A stretch of DNA of 64,000 nucleotides, taken from positions 1-64,000 of the forward strand of contig NZ_MSLS01000011.1 in NCBI RefSeq assembly GCF_001940785.1, read 5' to 3'. Below, in pieces: positions 33,514 through 43,135 of this stretch (within the stretch, counting starts at the first letter, position 1; every line of letters begins with the position of its first letter). The DNA is from Bacillus sp. MRMR6. GTDB taxonomy: Bacteria > Bacillota > Bacilli > Bacillales > Cytobacillaceae. The position numbers were made by a program, and so were the translations under genes. The notes beneath the pieces are model-generated. The model did not search any database, was not told the origin of the DNA, and saw nothing but the letters and a program-made list of their open reading frames with translations.

Positions 33514-34259
33514 TTTGTTCACCTACTTTTCTTGTCTTAAAAGAGAATATAATATACATTATTTTACAGAAGTAAACCTTATTACTTTATTATGTACTGC
33601 TAACTTTGCATATATCAGTAAAAACAATAAAAACTTAGTAAAATAATTCATCGCCAAATGGTATTCATTTCATTGCTATAATCAAAATAATATGCCTTGA
33701 CACTTGATAAGCCTCAATAATTCTACTTCTTGTTCAGCTCTCTTCTAAAGGTCCTGCCACGTTAGTTTAGGTGCATCTTTTCACAAAGTCACCTGAAAAT
33801 GAACTATTTTATGCTCAGTATAAAGTCTACTAGGTAATACAAGAGGGAGTTTGACTCGTTAGTAGACGACTGTTCTTATTAAAATCAATCAAAAAAATTG
33901 GGGTCAGTCCCCCACTGCTTTAACTTAGTGGGGACTGACCCTTACCGCAAGTATATTTATCTTTATTGTACCGCGGAGAAATAAAGTACTTACAGAACTT
34001 GTCAATTATCATTTGTACATTTTTACTTTATGGAAGTAACGGGTCAGGTTTATTGAGTAAGCTCATTTGAACACATAGATGGTCAGTCTCTTACCGTTAC
34101 ATTTAACTCATTACTGGAATAGAATGCTCCTTGATTTTGTTTAAATAAATCAGTAATCGATAATTAATGAATTTGGTAGTAAGTACCAGAGGGAGAAAGA
34201 AATTGAAGGGGAGAATTTATATAGTAGTGAAATTATATTTTAAGAAAAGAGGGATTTTA
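33514..34259. other. Gene-free region with a REP-like hairpin
   Basis: 746 bp in which I see no gene. At 33901-33941 GGGTCAGTCCCCCACT and AGTGGGGACTGACCC pair along 15 bp with one bulge; such GGGTCAGTCCCC palindromes recur as REP-like units in Firmicutes. There is no T-run, so it is not a typical terminator. The stretch 34024-34166 presumably carries the Dps gene promoter. Confidence 0.5.
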
Positions 34260-34961
34260 TTGCAAAACCACGATCTACAAGGTATGTCACCAGATGAATT
34301 TAAGCTGTCAAAATCAGGCTTTGACCCGAATATGCCGGGGCATACCAGTCCTCATTCAAATGAGATGATTCTAAGGCAAGAGCCTAGAACTGCTAGAAAG
34401 GAAGGCAGCGGCATTAGTCTCCCTTATGATACACGGTTAGAGATGGGATTAATGCTTGATGAACATTTATGTGCTTTAAATGTAGCCTTACACCAGTATA
34501 CAAAGCATCATTGGTTAACAGAGGGAGCTGAATCCTTTGGCAGCTTGCATCATATTTTAGATGAGCATATAGATGTGACTCAAGATCACATCGATAAGGT
34601 TGGAGAACGAGTTGCACGATTAGGAGTAGTACCAACTGCTCATCCAGTTACTCAGCATGAAATATCATATATAAAACATGAAAATGAAGGACGCTATACA
34701 ATGCGTGACTATCTTCGAAATGACCTCGAGCATGAAATTAAGATTCAAGGAATGTTAAGAAAAACGATAAAACGTGCACACGATCTTAATGACTTTGGTA
34801 CTGTTGAAGTCTTAGAAGAAGTATTACTAAAAAGAGAAGACTTAGGATACCACATTTGGAGCCTGCTTGAAGATGACACGCTGGTAAGAGGCATGACACA
34901 TCTCCTCGACAATAATGGAGATATTGCATCAAACCGTCACTTAAATGACAAGCTTAATTGA
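34260..34961 (+). CDS. Dps-like ferritin-family protein with N-terminal extension
   Basis: About 233 residues from TTG 34260 (GAGGGA 6 bp upstream). A longer ATG reading from 34167 lacks an RBS. The Dps core begins about residue 60. The ferroxidase signature is intact: 'LHQYTKHHWLTEGAESFGSL', 'HHILDEHIDVTQDHIDKVGE' and 'RVARLG', giving the His, Asp and Glu ligands at the dimer interface. The first 55 residues are an extra, polar, Pro/Ser-rich tail. Expected to bind iron and protect DNA against peroxide. Confidence 0.85.
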   Translation: MQNHDLQGMSPDEFKLSKSGFDPNMPGHTSPHSNEMILRQEPRTARKEGSGISLPYDTRLEMGLMLDEHLCALNVALHQYTKHHWLTEGAESFGSLHHILDEHIDVTQDHIDKVGERVARLGVVPTAHPVTQHEISYIKHENEGRYTMRDYLRNDLEHEIKIQGMLRKTIKRAHDLNDFGTVEVLEEVLLKREDLGYHIWSLLEDDTLVRGMTHLLDNNGDIASNRHLNDKLN

Positions 34962-34968
34962 GTTGTTC

Positions 34969-34992
34969 GAGAGCCACTCGGCTCTCTTTTTC
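34969..34992 (+). terminator. Terminator of the Dps-like gene
   Basis: GAGAGCC (34969-34975), 4-nt loop, GGCTCTC (34980-34986), then TTTTTC. Confidence 0.85.
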
Positions 34993-35415
34993 TAAAAATT
35001 GCAACGTATTGATTACTTCTTATTTCTATGTATGTGGACTTTTCTTTTTTGGAACGGAAGAATTATGTCGGATAAGCTGGCCAAGGTATGTCATAAAATA
35101 AAATGACTTGTTCAGCTTATTTCTTTTTATTTTTGCTGCTTTAAAATACCAATGATTTGCAGTTGAAGGTAATACTCTCCCCTAAATAATAACATCATTA
35201 CATTCTTAACAAAACCTACCACTAGTCCATTAACTTTATACGGCCCTTTCACTTTTTAAACGAAAGAATCCACTCTCTTTAATTGCTATTTTCCAATAAT
35301 TTTATTCGAATCATTCGATTTTTCAGAATAATGAATTGATAGATTTTTCGTTTTTTGATAATATAAATACATATTTTCAGAAAATTGTTATTACTGACAT
35401 CAGGAGGTTTCAATC
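34993..35415. other. Upstream region of cstA
   Basis: 423 bp, AT-rich, no gene seen. GATAAGCTG (near 35071) and CAGCTTATT (near 35115) are complementary, 40 bp apart, around a GTCAT/ATGAC stem, and could fold as one hairpin. No cre site that I would defend is visible. Confidence 0.3.
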
Positions 35416-36846
35416 ATGTTAACATTTTTAGCAGCAATCGCTCTATTAATCTTAGGTTATTTGCTATATGGAAAGTTGGTTGAGCGAATTTTTGGCATAA
35501 ATCCTAATAGGAAAACACCTGCCTATACGAAAGAAGACGGACTTGATTTTGTTCCAATGCCTTGGTGGAAAGGCTGGCTTATTCAATTATTAAATATCGC
35601 CGGATTAGGCCCCATCTTCGGTGCATTGATGGGAGCATTATCTGGGCCTATTGCCTTCATTTGGATTGTGATCGGCTCTATTTTTGCAGGTGCGGTTCAT
35701 GATTATTTTTCCGGAATGATGTCACTCCGACATAACGGTGAACAATATCCATCACTTGTAGGGCGCTATTTAGGTAAAAACATGAAAGTAATCATTAATA
35801 TCGTATCACTCGTGTTAATGATTCTAGTAGCGGCTGCGTTTACTGCAGGACCGGCACAATTGATTGCACAAGTCACACCAATATCATTCGGTGCAGCACT
35901 TATTATCATTTTTGTCTATTTTTTAATTGCTACTGTTTTACCAGTAAATAAAGTAATCGGAAAAATTTATCCTCTCTTTGGAGCCATTTTAATTTTTATG
36001 GCTGTAGCCATTGCAGTAGCTTTACTATTTAGCAGCAAAACGATCCCAAATATTACATTCGCTAATCTTCATCCAAAGAAATTGCCAATTTGGCCATTGT
36101 TAATGGTTACCATCTCGTGTGGAGCGATTTCAGGGTTCCATTGTACACAAAGCCCCATTGTTGCCAGAACGTTGAAGAATGAACGGGACGGGCGCAAAGT
36201 ATTTTACGGAGCGATGATCGGTGAGGGAATCATTGCCCTAATCTGGGCTGCAGCCGGAATGACGTTCTTTAATGGTACAGAAGGATTGCAAGCAGCCATA
36301 GCGGCCGGCGGACCTGCTGGTGCAGTAAACGAAATATCTACCTCTCTTTTAGGTACAATGGGCGGAATCTTAGCGATATTAGGTGTAATTATTTTGCCAA
36401 TAACAACAGGAGATACAGCACTACGTTCGTCACGGATGATCTTAAGTGAGATGGTTGGAGCAAAAAAGCAAACAAACTGGAAGCAAGCATTACTTTATTC
36501 GATCCCAGTTACCCTCCCTGCACTTTATTTATCTACCATTGATTACTCATTCTTATGGAGGTACGTGGGTTGGTCTAACCAGCTTGTCGCGACAGTTACC
36601 TTATGGACTGCGACGATCTATTGCTTGCGTCATGGTAAGTTCCATTGGATATGCGGTATTCCGGCATTGTTCATGACAGGAGTTGTCAGCTCTTATATCT
36701 TCTACGCACCGGAAGGATTTAAACTAAACTATCAACTATCCATGATCATCGGCTGCTTCATTACATTGGCAGTTACATTTTGGTACGTTAACCAAATACG
36801 ACTCCGAAAACAGCAACAAACATTCGAAACTAGAACTGCAGCTTAA
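35416..36846 (+). CDS. cstA: CstA-family carbon starvation / pyruvate-type transporter
   Basis: 476 residues, about 13 transmembrane segments, CstA family. Landmarks are 'GPIFGALMGALSGPIAFIWI' near 70-90, 'GAVHDYFSGMMSLRHNGEQY' (about 97-116), 'SGFHCTQSPIVARTLKNE' and 'DTALRSSRMIL'. It is the short Firmicute form (E. coli CstA is about 700 residues). Members carry pyruvate or peptides during carbon limitation. RBS CAGGAGG lies 8 bp before ATG. No LytST-like regulator is adjacent. Confidence 0.92.
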   Translation: MLTFLAAIALLILGYLLYGKLVERIFGINPNRKTPAYTKEDGLDFVPMPWWKGWLIQLLNIAGLGPIFGALMGALSGPIAFIWIVIGSIFAGAVHDYFSGMMSLRHNGEQYPSLVGRYLGKNMKVIINIVSLVLMILVAAAFTAGPAQLIAQVTPISFGAALIIIFVYFLIATVLPVNKVIGKIYPLFGAILIFMAVAIAVALLFSSKTIPNITFANLHPKKLPIWPLLMVTISCGAISGFHCTQSPIVARTLKNERDGRKVFYGAMIGEGIIALIWAAAGMTFFNGTEGLQAAIAAGGPAGAVNEISTSLLGTMGGILAILGVIILPITTGDTALRSSRMILSEMVGAKKQTNWKQALLYSIPVTLPALYLSTIDYSFLWRYVGWSNQLVATVTLWTATIYCLRHGKFHWICGIPALFMTGVVSSYIFYAPEGFKLNYQLSMIIGCFITLAVTFWYVNQIRLRKQQQTFETRTAA

Positions 36847-36871
36847 AGTCTATAGCAAATTGATAGTTAGA

Positions 36872-36906
36872 AAGGCAGAGTCCTTTATAAGACCCTGCCT
36901 TTTCTC
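36872..36906 (+). terminator. Terminator of cstA
   Basis: AAGGCAGAGTC and GACCCTGCCTT pair with one mismatch and are followed by TTCTC. Confidence 0.75.
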
Positions 36907-37013
36907 AAATTAAAATATTTCGCAAAACCTCATTTACTTATGGTTGCAATAAAGATATTAATTCATTCCTCGCCTATGCCTCCTTTCGCATGAACCTCTC
37001 CTTTTCAGATCGA

Positions 37014-38822
37014 TTAATCCTTAAACTTTTCTTTAATTCTTAAAAACTCATTCACATTATCAAGGAATATCTCTACTAGAATAGGATCGAAATGTTTACC
37101 TTTTTCACATTTGAAATACTCTATAATATCTTTGATTTCCCAAGACTTTTTATATGTCCTCTTAGAACTTAAAGCATCAAATACATCTGATACTGTTGTA
37201 ATTCTCCCATACAAAGGGATTTCTTGCTTCTTTAATCCTCTAGGATACCCAGTGCCATCATATTTTTCATGATGGGTATATGCAATAATTGCTGCTGTTT
37301 CCATAAGCTTTGTATTTGAATGTTTTAACATTTGATACCCTATTTCTGTATGAGTTTTTATGATAGCAAATTCTTCATTCGTTAGTTTACCTGGTTTATT
37401 CAAAATTGAATCTGGAATAGCAACCTTACCAATATCATGCAAAGGAGAGGCAAGTTTCACTAACTCTATCTCATCGCTTTGTAAACCATATTTTGATGCA
37501 AGAAATTGGGAATATTCTGCAACACGCCTTACATGATTACCTGTTTCTTTAGACCTTGTTTCCGTAATTTCTCCTAATCTAAAAACTATTTCCTTCTGGG
37601 TAATTTCGAGTTGACTTGAAAGAATTTCCACATCCTCAAATGCTTTTGAAAACTTTTTATAAACCAAATACGACTGAGCTGCACAAAATGCAACTAATCC
37701 AATTGGCATTAAAAGCATGGTATGAATCATTTGTTCATTATAAAGGATATCATTAATAACGGTTGCTATAAGAACGGCAAAAAACACTCCTATTACCTTT
37801 GCTCCTTCATGTTTTTGAATGATAGCTTTTATTAATACACGTAAGAAATATGGAATTAATAATAGTAATAATAAATATAGAATATAAACAGTATTTGTAA
37901 AAATTATTGGAGTAGTAAAAATCACAATTGGGATACAAATTAATGAACTCACAACTGAAATTGCTAGAAATGTCCTTCTCATTTCATTAGGAAAAATTGC
38001 AGAAAAATACTTTATAAATAGAGGAATACATAAAAATACAATGATATAGTTTAATTTGAAAGCATAATCCCATCTAAGGGCTGGGAATATGTGAAAGATA
38101 TAGGAATCCCCAACTAATAACACCCGAATCCCTACTAAAAGACAAAACAAACTAAAATATAAGGATACGGAGTCTTTTCTTCGATTGAAGTACAGATTTA
38201 ACTGATTTATACCGATTGCAATTAGTGCACCAATGCTAAACCATTCAAGAAAAATTTTCAACTTCATTTTTTCTTCAATATTATTGGGATCTCCTAAATA
38301 AACGGAACCTGTTATCCCTGTTTTACGATGATAATAATTTGAAACCTGTAATAATACATGCACCTTCTTTTGAGATGGATTAAAATAAGTAATGCTGGGC
38401 TTGCCAAATGGTACACTCCCCTTTTCTGCCATGGCTATTTTCCCAATTTCTGAAACAAGTTCTTCATCGATATAGAGTCGATTAGCAGTGTAAATTTTGG
38501 GCAAGTACAAGGCTTGGGGTTTTCCTATTCTATTTTCAGGAAAATGGATAATCAAATGGTAAGTACCATAACCATTTCTTATATCCCAAGTTCCAGGGAC
38601 CTCCATTGTTTGTGCAGCTGAATGATTTATTTTAGGGATATCATCTGGTAACAATAATTGGTTACTATAAAAATCCCATTTTCCATTTAAGCGAACCATT
38701 TGATCATTAGGCTGTATAAATACTTCACTATTTTTTATTTCATTATCCTTATCTGTTTGACAACCTGTCAAACAGATAAGGAATAAGGAAACCAATATAA
38801 TATAAAGCAATTTATTTTGCAT
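37014..38822 (-). CDS. 7TM-DISM sensor with HD-GYP c-di-GMP phosphodiesterase
   Basis: 602 residues. Lipoprotein-like signal with 'LTGCQ' (17-21), an extracellular beta-sandwich domain (about 35-180, 'GKWDFYSNQLL', 'VPGTWD'), seven transmembrane helices (about 190-385), a short coiled coil, and a C-terminal HD-GYP domain. The last has 'GNHVRRVAEYS', 'PLHDIGKVAIPD', 'HHEKYDGTGYPRGL' and 'VFDALSS', with all metal-binding His/Asp present. The layout is 7TMR-DISM extracellular and 7TM followed by HD-GYP. It should cleave cyclic di-GMP in response to an external, possibly carbohydrate, signal. Confidence 0.9.
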   Translation of the reverse strand: MQNKLLYIILVSLFLICLTGCQTDKDNEIKNSEVFIQPNDQMVRLNGKWDFYSNQLLLPDDIPKINHSAAQTMEVPGTWDIRNGYGTYHLIIHFPENRIGKPQALYLPKIYTANRLYIDEELVSEIGKIAMAEKGSVPFGKPSITYFNPSQKKVHVLLQVSNYYHRKTGITGSVYLGDPNNIEEKMKLKIFLEWFSIGALIAIGINQLNLYFNRRKDSVSLYFSLFCLLVGIRVLLVGDSYIFHIFPALRWDYAFKLNYIIVFLCIPLFIKYFSAIFPNEMRRTFLAISVVSSLICIPIVIFTTPIIFTNTVYILYLLLLLLIPYFLRVLIKAIIQKHEGAKVIGVFFAVLIATVINDILYNEQMIHTMLLMPIGLVAFCAAQSYLVYKKFSKAFEDVEILSSQLEITQKEIVFRLGEITETRSKETGNHVRRVAEYSQFLASKYGLQSDEIELVKLASPLHDIGKVAIPDSILNKPGKLTNEEFAIIKTHTEIGYQMLKHSNTKLMETAAIIAYTHHEKYDGTGYPRGLKKQEIPLYGRITTVSDVFDALSSKRTYKKSWEIKDIIEYFKCEKGKHFDPILVEIFLDNVNEFLRIKEKFKD

Positions 38823-39374
38823 GCAACCTACTCCTATAAATTGGTATATCTCTTTTTATTCTTCTGTTTGTTCTATTCCACAATACCTTATATATTATTT
38901 CCTTAAAATAATGAAATTACCAATGATTCCTATTCATGAAAATTGGTTCCTATTTCTAATTTCTAATCTATGATCAACTCTTATTTTACAAAATTGTTCT
39001 ACTGCCACATTAGCAAAAAAGCGTTCCTGCTGAATGCAGAAACGCTCACGCCTATTTGAAAAAAAACTTTCTATGCACTTAATATGCATAGAATAGATTC
39101 TCTGCTTCACCCGAACGTATTAACAATATAGCAGATAGTACCGTAACGATTTCTAAATGATGACGCATAAACTGGCGAAGATCAAATAGTCATACATAGA
39201 GAAATCTCCTATTTTTACAAGTAATTTAACCAAATTGAATTCAAGTTACCATGAACTTAACTAGCCCTTTAATTGAAAAGACGTGGGTTAATGAAAGAAG
39301 ATGGCAATTCATATCAAAATTAAGCTGCCTGCTATTTATGGTAAGGCTCACGGTAATTTACCAAAATAGGTTTT
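38823..39374. other. Intergenic region with two hairpins
   Basis: 552 bp without a gene. GCGTTCCTGC (39021-39030) and GCAGAAACGC (39036-39045) form a stem that on the minus strand runs into TTTTTT (39015-39020), a terminator for the upstream HPr kinase gene. TTCTATGCA (39069-39077) and TGCATAGAA (39085-39093) form a second, AT-rich inverted repeat of unknown use. Confidence 0.55.
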
Positions 39375-40307
39375 TTAGTTATCAGATTCCGTAATCTCCG
39401 CCTCAATCCTGCTCATGAATTCTTCCGCGGCACTATATCCCAGCTGTTTTAAATACCAGTTATTTGCTGCTGCCTCAATTAACCCCGCCACATCACGTCC
39501 AGGTTGAAGCTGGATTTCAATCGAAGGAATTTTAACACCCAAATAGTCGGTAGTGAGATATTCTTGTTCCAGATCGTTATACAAGGCATCCTTTTCCCAT
39601 TTGGTTAAATGAATATCTAGGGCAATTCGGGTTTCGTCTTGAAAAGCTTTGCGGCCGTAAATACGGACCACGTTCAACAACCCTATACTGCGAAGAGCCA
39701 AGAATTCCTTGGATTTTTCATCATGAGTGCCCAAAATCGTTTGGGAACTCAGCTTCTTAAGGACAACGATGTCATCCGAAACAAGCCGGTGTCCTCGGCG
39801 AATTAACGTATGGGCCGTCTCGCTTTTCCCTACCCCTGAACTACCACGAATTAGAATCCCAATACCAGACACATTCATACAAACCCCATGTACCGTGATT
39901 TGTGGTGCTAATTCCTTTATTAAATATGCATCCACTTTGGGGATAAATTCTGAAGTAGTCTCCGGCTGTTTCGTTATTAGCAAAGGGATCCCTTGCTCTG
40001 TGCAATGGTGCATCAGGTAGGTAAGTCCTACTTCACCAGCTGTTATGATAAAACATGGCGGATGATATTGAACAATATTTCCGATTCGAACTTTCCGTTC
40101 CTCTTTACTTAATTTATGTAAATAGGTAATTTCCTTTGTTCCTAAAATTTGAACTTGTTCGGTTGGAAAAAAATCAAAATGCCCAACAAACTCCAATCCC
40201 GGTCGATGCACTCTTGATTGTGTAATCACTTTCTCCAGTTGGTTTTCACCAGCCAGTACCTTCAAGGAAAACCTCCGAACTAAGTCTTTAACCGTTACCT
40301 TTTTCAC
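39375..40307 (-). CDS. hprK: HPr kinase/phosphorylase paralogue
   Basis: 310 residues, two-domain HprK. The N-terminal Mur-ligase-like domain (1-130) leads to the kinase domain with His140 ('TVHGVCMNVSG'), P-loop GSSGVGKS (155-162), 'RRGHRLVSDDIV' and the C-terminal signature 'LQPGRDVAGLIEAA' (267-280). The usual 'EIRGLGIIN' segment reads 'LALRSIGLLNV', so the acidic residue there is lost. The gene is not next to lgt as the housekeeping copy usually is. It is probably a second, diverged HprK acting on HPr or Crh Ser46, or on another protein. Confidence 0.85.
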   Translation of the reverse strand: MKKVTVKDLVRRFSLKVLAGENQLEKVITQSRVHRPGLEFVGHFDFFPTEQVQILGTKEITYLHKLSKEERKVRIGNIVQYHPPCFIITAGEVGLTYLMHHCTEQGIPLLITKQPETTSEFIPKVDAYLIKELAPQITVHGVCMNVSGIGILIRGSSGVGKSETAHTLIRRGHRLVSDDIVVLKKLSSQTILGTHDEKSKEFLALRSIGLLNVVRIYGRKAFQDETRIALDIHLTKWEKDALYNDLEQEYLTTDYLGVKIPSIEIQLQPGRDVAGLIEAAANNWYLKQLGYSAAEEFMSRIEAEITESDN

Positions 40308-40367
40308 TTTATACTCACGTCCTATTAGCCTTTAATAATTTGATTATACTTAAATTGATTGGGACCG

Positions 40368-40448
40368 TCATCCATCTAGGAACGATTTATGAGCAGCTAA
40401 TAAGTTTGCTAAAGTTAAAAAAGAAAAAGAAATGATCAAAACCATCAT
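40368..40448 (-). CDS. Tiny hydrophobic peptide upstream of hprK
   Basis: 26 codons from ATG 40448 with AGGAGGAGA 1-4 bp upstream (better spaced for the second ATG): 'MMVLIISFSFLTLANLLAAH', then 'KSFLDG'. It is one membrane-spanning helix. It ends 61 bp before the hprK start on the same strand. It is short, so chance is possible, but the RBS is strong. Confidence 0.35.
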   Translation of the reverse strand: MMVLIISFSFLTLANLLAAHKSFLDG

Positions 40449-40514
40449 TCTCCTCCTACAGATATATTATTAATTGAAATTGCCTCTACTTATTTATTTG
40501 CACCAAAAATAACA

Positions 40515-40560
40515 CAAAAAAAGTAAGCCCCTTTCGTTATAACACGAAGCGGACTTACTT
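40515..40560 (-). terminator. Terminator of the nucleotidase gene
   Basis: AAGTAAGCCCCTTTCGT (40521-40537) and ACGAAGCGGACTTACTT (40544-40560) pair with one mismatch; the minus strand ends in TTTTTTT. Confidence 0.85.
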
Positions 40561-40578
40561 AAATTAAATCAAACTTTA

Positions 40579-41019
40579 TTACTCCATTCTTGCTCTTCTT
40601 TGTCTAACAAGCCAAGCCGCACCCACAGCTAACAATAAAAGCCCTAAGCCTAACAGATTGTACATATTAGTTGCTGTATTTGGCAGTTTATTATTAGTGT
40701 CCTTAGCTGATTTATCATTTCCAGTAGTGTCTTCAGTTGGAGTTGGAGTTGTTCCAACTGGGTCCTTCGTGTCCCCATTTTCTTCCTCAGGGTTAGTACC
40801 AGGGACAGGTTGGCTACCTTCATTTTCATCTGGAGTTGTACCAGCTAATTTTTGAACAAGCAGTGAATAGAATTCACCTTTGGTCTTAAGATTAACAAAT
40901 TCACTTGGATCCACATTTGCTATAGTAGACAAGTCATTGATTTCTTCTTGTGTTACAGGATCTAATACATTAATAGAGGCAACATTCGTATATTTGCCGT
41001 CAGCTGTTTTAGGAACCAT
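40579..41019 (-). pseudogene. Frameshifted C-terminal anchor region of the 5'-nucleotidase
   Basis: 146 codons that continue the preceding 5'-nucleotidase gene in another frame. They hold a small SLH-independent domain ('TADGKYTNVASINVLDPVTQ'), a Pro/Thr/Asp-rich wall-spanning linker (about 65-110) and a full cell-wall sorting signal: 'LPNTA', a hydrophobic helix and 'RQRRARME'. LPNTA-type motifs are used by some Bacillus sortases. The internal ATG at 41019 lacks a clear RBS. The frame change at about 41015-41025 (GATTTTAATGG) suggests a 1- or 2-base indel. If so, the enzyme is made without its anchor. Confidence 0.75.
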
Positions 41020-42796
41020 TAAAATCTTGGTTGATTAAGTACGTAACGTCTTTATGAACATCAGAAGTCATATCAACGCCGACAATCTTCCAATTATTTG
41101 GCTGAACTGCTGTATACACACCATTCTTAACTTCCTGTAAATAACGAACTGCTAGTCTGCGGATGGTACCTTCCGTATCACCGAAAGAATCCTCATCTTG
41201 AGTAGACCATACCTTTTCAAAAGTACGTCCTGCCATTGGACCTTGATTGGATACTAAGAAATCCATACGATATGCGTTCATACCAATTGTTAAAGCATCT
41301 TCAGGTTTGATTGGAGTACCGTCCAGTTTACGAATGTTTTTGATTCGGCTGCCATATGGCTCTGTCAAATCAATTTCATACGTGATTCCACCAAAGAAAT
41401 CGTTTGTACTATATTTTGAAGCACGGCGTGTTTTGTCAAAGCTAATGGTTACATCACCAGGTCTTGACTGATTGAAATAACCTGCAGACCACTCCATATA
41501 ATCCTTCAAATCTTTACCTGTTATGTTATAAACGGAAACTTCCCCGCCTGCATACTGGTAATTGTAGGATATATCCTTCTTCTTAATAGCTCCTACATCA
41601 AGTTTTGCATTATCGTTATCGATTTGGTGTGCAACTACATCGGTTTTTCCGTAATGAAGCATAACCTCATTAAAGAAAGCCGCTAAAGGAGTTTCTTGAG
41701 TTTGCACACTTGGAATACCTTTAATTTCATTTTTAGGAACCATATTTATGCCCTTTAATTCAGCAATAACCGTATTGGCATCGGCACGTGCAATCTCATG
41801 ATACGGCTGAAGCAGCTCCAGAAGCCCTTCATCTGAATTTACAATCGTTCCATCACTTGATTTAACAGGGATTGCAGTCGTACTTCTATCTTTTAAAACA
41901 AATTCTCCATCTTGTTTTGTAAAAGTTAGATCAATTCTTGAAATATGTGTTCCATATTTGTCAGGTTCTGTGACAAGAACGCCATTAATTTCTTGGCTCT
42001 TTACAAGTTTGTGCATATGACCAGCGAAAATTGCTGTCAGTTCAGGGTTAGCATTTGCGATATCCGTTACACTTGTATTCGCTACACCATTCTCATTATC
42101 TACGCCCATATGCATGATGCCGACCATCACATCAACTTGCCCTTCAATCTCATCAATAGCTTTTTGAGTCTCAGTAACCGGGTCTTTAAATTCAATACCG
42201 GCAATTTTATCGCTACCCTTTTTAAATACTGCTGTCATCGGGGTTGTCATTCCAATAAAACCAATTTTGATCCCGGCTTTTTCAATAATGTTATGTGCAG
42301 GAAAGTATCTGTCACCGTTCTCTTTATAGACATTTCCAGCAAGAAGGCTGCCAGTGAATTGATCAGTAATTTTCTTAAGGACATCCAGTCCAAAATCAAA
42401 CTCATGGTTTCCCATGGTCCAGAGTTCGTAGCCCATTGCATTCATGGCTGTTGCAGCTGAGGACATTGGATAGGCGTTAAATAATTCTGCCGAATTCCCC
42501 TGGATCATATCGCCTATATCCACTAGTATCGTATTCGGATTCTCCGCTCTTACCTGTTTCACAATCGTATAAAGCTGTGTAAGACTGCCGCTTGTATTGG
42601 CTCCATCAAGGTCATAATCCCATGGAACAAACCGGCCATGAATATCAGATGTACCAAGGATGGTAATCTTTGTTTCTTCAGGTTCCCCTCCTGTAACTGC
42701 CTCTGCCTTTAGCGGTGTTGTCCCAACTGCTGCACCGAAAATCAAAGCGGTTGTCGTTACAGTGGCTAAGAGTTGTTTTAGTTTCTGTTTTAGCAC
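41009..42796 (-). CDS. Secreted 5'-nucleotidase / 2',3'-cyclic phosphodiesterase, truncated
   Basis: 595 residues. Sec signal peptide ('TPLKAEA', about 27-33), metallophosphatase domain with 'GTSDIHGRF', 'DIGDMIQGN', 'TMGNHEFDFG', 'GIMHMG' and 'AGHMHKL', then the 5'-nucleotidase C-terminal substrate domain ('YQYAGGEVSVYNITG', 'TIGMNAYRMDF'). It is like YfkN/CpdB-type enzymes that release phosphate from nucleotides outside the cell. The catalytic part is intact, but the frame ends early at 'INQDFNGS', and the cell-wall sorting domain continues in another frame (40579-41019). Monocistronic. Confidence 0.88.
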   Translation of the reverse strand: MLKQKLKQLLATVTTTALIFGAAVGTTPLKAEAVTGGEPEETKITILGTSDIHGRFVPWDYDLDGANTSGSLTQLYTIVKQVRAENPNTILVDIGDMIQGNSAELFNAYPMSSAATAMNAMGYELWTMGNHEFDFGLDVLKKITDQFTGSLLAGNVYKENGDRYFPAHNIIEKAGIKIGFIGMTTPMTAVFKKGSDKIAGIEFKDPVTETQKAIDEIEGQVDVMVGIMHMGVDNENGVANTSVTDIANANPELTAIFAGHMHKLVKSQEINGVLVTEPDKYGTHISRIDLTFTKQDGEFVLKDRSTTAIPVKSSDGTIVNSDEGLLELLQPYHEIARADANTVIAELKGINMVPKNEIKGIPSVQTQETPLAAFFNEVMLHYGKTDVVAHQIDNDNAKLDVGAIKKKDISYNYQYAGGEVSVYNITGKDLKDYMEWSAGYFNQSRPGDVTISFDKTRRASKYSTNDFFGGITYEIDLTEPYGSRIKNIRKLDGTPIKPEDALTIGMNAYRMDFLVSNQGPMAGRTFEKVWSTQDEDSFGDTEGTIRRLAVRYLQEVKNGVYTAVQPNNWKIVGVDMTSDVHKDVTYLINQDFNGS

Positions 42797-43087
42797 TTTC
42801 AGAATAACCTGCTCCTTCCAATAAAGAAAATTAATCTACCAGTCTAGTGAAAAGGTAGTTAGTATTATAATAGCAAAATTCCAATAAATTTGTAGAATAC
42901 TGATGAAAATTTATGTAATATGTAACATTTCAGTTAGTTTATCCGTAATACAGGATTGGATATGCAATGCTTGTGATTGTTTCATTCTCGTTTTATTTAA
43001 GATTTCTAAAAAACCAATAATTAAGGCTCCATTTTTTTTAAAAGTCTAATAAACACAGTAAACAACATATAAATAGTGAAAATATGA

Positions 43088-43116
43088 TTGACAATTGTCC
43101 TAATTTTAAATATTAT
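43088..43116 (+). promoter_or_regulatory. Sigma-A promoter of the metNIQ operon
   Basis: TTGACA (43088-43093), 17-bp spacer, TATTAT (43111-43116). The predicted start at about 43123 falls just ahead of the SAM riboswitch. Confidence 0.85.
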
Positions 43117-43135
43117 CTTAATATATAAAAAATAG

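Noticed and set aside
33901-33941. Intrinsic terminator
   Set aside because: No gene ends near it and no T-run follows on either strand; treated as a REP-like palindrome.
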